Source of the DNA: Lacinutrix sp. Bg11-31
GTDB taxonomy: Bacteria > Bacteroidota > Bacteroidia > Flavobacteriales > Flavobacteriaceae
DNA length: 64,000 bases
Assembly: GCF_002831665.1 (NCBI RefSeq)
Contig: NZ_CP025118.1
Span: forward strand, 1,178,001-1,242,000
Reading direction: 5' to 3'
Part shown: piece after piece, positions 61,452 through 64,000 of the stretch
Layout: each line of letters opens with the position of its first letter
Numbering within the stretch: the first letter of the stretch is position 1
Translations under genes and position numbers: made by a program
Notes under the pieces: model-generated
The model's database searches: none
Seen by the model: the letters and a program-made list of their open reading frames with translations, nothing else
What the model was told of the DNA's origin: nothing

Positions 61452-61540
61452 AAAATAATGTTTTTAATCGATAAAATACAATGTCAGAAAGTAAAAAAAA
61501 CGCATTTAGACGAAATAAAATAGCATTTAAACCGATTTAA

Positions 61541-62188
61541 CTATGGTGATAATCTAGATTTAATCCAAGAATAATCTTCATCCATTTTATAATGAATACG
61601 ATCATGTAATCTGTTAGGACGACCTTGCCAAAATTCTATTTCAACTGGTTTTACAATAAAACCTCCCCAAAACTCTGGTCTAATAATCTCTTTTCCTTCA
61701 TACTCTTTTTCAAGTTCTATTAGTTTAGCTTCTAAAATATCTCGATCTTCTATTACACTACTCTGTTTAGATACTATTGCTCCTAATTGACTGCCTCTTG
61801 GACGAGATTCAAAATAACCATCACTTAAATTTTTAGCGATTTTTTCAGCTTTACCTTTAATTATTATTTGTCTTTCGGCTCCAGCCCAAAAAAAAGACAA
61901 ACATACTTTTGGATTGTTTTGTATCGCTAATCCCTTTTCACTTTCGTAATTAGTATAAAAAATAAAGCCTTCAAAAGTGAATTTTTTAAGTAGCACTACT
62001 CTACTTTTAGGAAACCCGTTTAAACCAATTGTAGAAATCGTCATAGCATTAGTTTCATCTTCTGGAAAATGAATATCGATTTCGTTAAACCAAGTTCTAA
62101 ATAACTCTATTGGGTTTTCTGGTGTGTCTTTAAGAAGTAATTCACTTTTCTCATAAGATCTTCTATAATTTCCTAAATCTTTTTCCAT
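61541..62188 (-). CDS. pdxH: Pyridoxamine 5'-phosphate oxidase
   Basis: A 215-residue FMN enzyme making pyridoxal phosphate from PNP/PMP. The start MEKDLGNYRRSYEKSELL is the typical N-terminus. PKSRVVLLKKFTFEGFIFYTNYESEKG and LSFFWAGAERQIIIKGKAEKI hold FMN-binding residues, and the C-terminal GGFIVKPVEIEFWQGRPNRLHDR is the PNPOx C-terminal signature. Length and motifs are complete. Confidence 0.95.
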   Translation of the reverse strand: MEKDLGNYRRSYEKSELLLKDTPENPIELFRTWFNEIDIHFPEDETNAMTISTIGLNGFPKSRVVLLKKFTFEGFIFYTNYESEKGLAIQNNPKVCLSFFWAGAERQIIIKGKAEKIAKNLSDGYFESRPRGSQLGAIVSKQSSVIEDRDILEAKLIELEKEYEGKEIIRPEFWGGFIVKPVEIEFWQGRPNRLHDRIHYKMDEDYSWIKSRLSP

Positions 62189-62262
62189 AGTGCAATTTAC
62201 AAGAATAAAAAATCATCTTAAATAGTTTTAGCAAATTTAGAATCTAATTTTTAAATTAAATA

Positions 62263-62690
62263 ATGAAATTTACATGCGCCATAGATATTAATGCAGTTAT
62301 TAAAACCATTCAAAATACATTTTTTAATACTGAAGATATAAAACACTATCAAGATGGATTTTAGTCTAAAACACTAATTTGTGGCAATAAAGGTGAGAAA
62401 GACGCTAAATAAAAATTAGTATTCAATAAACTAGAACTTATTGAAATCATTATAACAAACAATTTACCTAAAGAGTTTTTTTTTGCGCTTTACGAGCATA
62501 AACATACTACAAATATTATGAAAATTAATTTTATGCCATTAGCAAACAATAAAATACGTTATACTTCTATAGTGGAATATACTAAGCCTAATTGACTTGT
62601 AGTTAAACTGATAGCAAAAAGTTATCCTAGTCTGTTTAAAAAGTAAATAGAGAAATGATTGAAACAATTTAAAAACCATGTAGAATTGAG
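62263..62690 (+). pseudogene. SRPBCC-family (START-like) protein gene, five in-frame stops
   Basis: From ATG 62263 a single continuous frame reads MKFTCAIDINAVIKTIQ, HYQDGF, GNKGEKDAK, KLELIEIIITNNLPKEFFF and SYPSLFKK, the pattern of a small SRPBCC protein found widely in flavobacteria. It is interrupted at 62362 (TAG) and four later stops (two TAA and two TGA). The frame itself is never shifted, so the gene was silenced by point mutations only, some of the CAA-to-TAA or TGG-to-TGA kind. No product is expected. Confidence 0.8.
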
Positions 62691-62731
62691 ATTTAAATTG
62701 ATATATTTATCAAGTACCAACAATCCCTTAA

Positions 62732-63145
62732 ATGCAATTTGAAAACTCTCAGATAAGTAAAAAGCTTTCATATACAGTTAAAGAATTACCTTTTGGTAAA
62801 ATATATTTCTTTCCAAAGTTTATTCTTTCAGAAATAAATTATGGCATCCATTTAGATTGGAATAAAATAGAAAAACTAATAGAAATAGTCTTTTTACATT
62901 ATGGGTTAAATTGTAAAATTGGCTATATCTCTAATAAAGTTAACTCTTACTCCTTTGAGCCTAACTTATGGGAAAAATTTTATGAAAATTACGATTTTAT
63001 TATTGCTAGTGTATCTGTATGTTATTCCCATATTAATTACATTAACGCAACTATTGAAAAACAATTTTCAAAGAAAAGTGTTAAAAGAGCAAGCAACATA
63101 GAAGACTCTATAAATTGGATTTCAAATTTAAATGAGTTTAATTAA
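62732..63145 (+). CDS. Unknown protein, 137 aa
   Basis: An intact frame from ATG 62732. The mid-part is hydrophobic-aromatic (FGKIYFFPKFILSEINYG; KLIEIVFLHYGLNCKIGYI), and the C-terminus is basic (KQFSKKSVKRASNIEDS). There is no signal peptide or clear membrane helix, and I do not recognise the family; the overall pattern suggests a small cytoplasmic alpha/beta domain. It follows the SRPBCC pseudogene by about 40 bases. It may be real, as the frame is open and composition is protein-like. Confidence 0.55.
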   Translation: MQFENSQISKKLSYTVKELPFGKIYFFPKFILSEINYGIHLDWNKIEKLIEIVFLHYGLNCKIGYISNKVNSYSFEPNLWEKFYENYDFIIASVSVCYSHINYINATIEKQFSKKSVKRASNIEDSINWISNLNEFN

Positions 63146-63199
63146 TTATTAAAAAAAAAAAAAAATACGCGATACGGTATAATTAAAAGAATTTCTATC

Positions 63200-64000
63200 T
63201 TAAAATTCAAAAACCTTACCATCGTCTGCAAGTTCTACGTTTTCAAAATACTCTTGAGCTTCCGTTTTAAAGACGTTTAAATCGTCGTAGCGGGTAGAAT
63301 AGTGTCCAAGTAACAAAGTGCCAACATTAGCTTGCTTAGCAATACTTCCTGCTTCTTTTGCTGTACTGTGTTTTGTTTTAAGTGCCAAATGTGCGTGCTG
63401 CTCTAAAAAAGTAGATTCATGATATAACACATCTACATCTTTAATTATAGGTACAATATCTTCTTTATAAGCAGTGTCACTACAAAAAGCATAGCTTTTA
63501 GGTTTTTCTGGTGGAAATGTTACTGTTTCGTTTTTTATGAGTTGCCCATCGTTATTTTCAACATCAGAGCCTTGCTTTAACTTTCTATAGTAAGCAACAT
63601 TAATATTTGCATTTAAGACAGCATTCATATCTAACTTACGCTCTCCTTCTTTTTCTTTAAATAAGAAACCATTAGTATAAACACGATGGTCTAAAGGAAT
63701 GGTATGTACTTCTACTTTATCATCTTCAAAAATTAATTCTGAAAATTTACTAGTTAGCTCATGAAAGTAAAGGTTGTAATTTGTCCATGAATTTGCCAAT
63801 TTCATTTGTAACGTTACTACTTCTTTTAAGCCTTTTGGAGCATGAATATGCAAATCTACTTCACGTGTTAATAATCGCATAGTTGAGATTAAACCCACTA
63901 AACCAAAAAAATGATCACCATGCAGATGAGAAATAAAAATATGCTTAATACGATTAAACTTTATCTTATGTCTACGTAATTCTACCTGTGTTCCTTCTCC
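63200..64000 (-). CDS. rnz: Ribonuclease Z (5' end outside window)
   Basis: The minus-strand frame is open from the window edge (64000) to the stop at 63200, about 266 residues of a protein usually about 300 long. Just inside the edge is HIFISHLHGDHFFGL, the metallo-beta-lactamase zinc motif HxHxDH. SYAFCSDTAY and LYHESTFLEQHAHLA with LGHYSTRYDD are the further zinc-ligand segments of RNase Z. It cuts tRNA precursors 3' of the discriminator base. The gene must not be cut at an internal GTG (63898), since the catalytic motif lies upstream of it. Confidence 0.95.
   Translation of the reverse strand, partial: GEGTQVELRRHKIKFNRIKHIFISHLHGDHFFGLVGLISTMRLLTREVDLHIHAPKGLKEVVTLQMKLANSWTNYNLYFHELTSKFSELIFEDDKVEVHTIPLDHRVYTNGFLFKEKEGERKLDMNAVLNANINVAYYRKLKQGSDVENNDGQLIKNETVTFPPEKPKSYAFCSDTAYKEDIVPIIKDVDVLYHESTFLEQHAHLALKTKHSTAKEAGSIAKQANVGTLLLGHYSTRYDDLNVFKTEAQEYFENVELADDGKVFEF

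Noticed and set aside
62263..62690. Reading through stop codons as a recoded gene
   Set aside because: All three stop codons occur within the frame and serve as normal stops elsewhere in the window (for example TAA for thrA, TAG for the TlpA-like gene, TGA for the pterin dehydratase), so recoding is implausible and decay is the simple explanation.

Overview
The window looks like chromosome from a marine-type member of the Flavobacteriaceae (Bacteroidota). The base composition is AT-rich, -7 promoter elements of the TAnnTTTG type recur, there is little Shine-Dalgarno signal, and several markers are typical of the group: a giant repeat adhesin with a type IX secretion (CHU_C-like) C-terminus followed by PorP/SprF and OmpA partners, a DnaX without its zinc module, DUF3822 next to rsmD, and an ars operon with a DUF6428 gene. 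I see no tRNA, rRNA operon, CRISPR array, prophage or intact insertion sequence. Most of the window is ordinary core genome. The accessory or decaying parts are 8.7-9.8 kb, 9.8-11.8 kb, 14.9-15.2 kb and 62.2-63.2 kb.

Layout, left part (0-20 kb). The window opens inside histidine ammonia-lyase (minus), followed by a TlpA-like lipoprotein and NAD(P)HX repair enzyme Nnr, which converge on a 24-bp perfect hairpin. Next is a thrABC operon, preceded by an unannotated 36-codon leader ORF with 8 Thr and 5 Ile codons and a small hairpin plus T-run: a candidate Thr/Ile attenuator. Downstream of thrC is a graveyard: a broken VOC/glyoxalase gene, an acetolactate-synthase scrap, an antitoxin without its start, and an apparently intact ParE-like toxin. 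Then come a lipoprotein with an SH3 domain, a frameshifted YwqK-like gene, gcvT, glutaminase, an SDR epimerase, an orphan HflX N-domain, pterin dehydratase, yebC, an RDD protein, and a GMC oxidoreductase with an alpha/beta hydrolase.

Middle part (20-39.5 kb). A minus-strand cluster holds PlsC-like acyltransferase, KdnB-like Kdo 8-oxidase, a CAT-like acyltransferase, a HAD phosphatase and KdsB, which points to lipid A/Kdo chemistry. A RecD-like helicase and the DUF3822-rsmD pair follow, then RNase P RNA (minus) with its own promoter. The arsenic operon (arsR, DUF6428, arsC, acr3) has two matching operator-like sites. dnaX carries an A10 run exactly where a short gamma subunit would end. A lipoprotein, miaE, an outer-membrane barrel and a ppx-ppk1-sixA polyphosphate cluster complete this part.

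Right part (39.5-64 kb). A 17.5-kb gene encodes a 5836-residue secreted adhesin. It contains SprB-type repeats, 18 near-identical 135-residue units (each with two EF-hand-like acidic loops), 10 near-identical 98-residue units and a T9SS C-terminal domain. It is followed at once by SprF/PorP and OmpA-family genes, forming a secretion and anchoring locus. The end of the window has a CAP lipoprotein with PhoB-like direct repeats and a long palindrome upstream, pdxH, an SRPBCC pseudogene, an unknown gene, and ribonuclease Z running off the edge.
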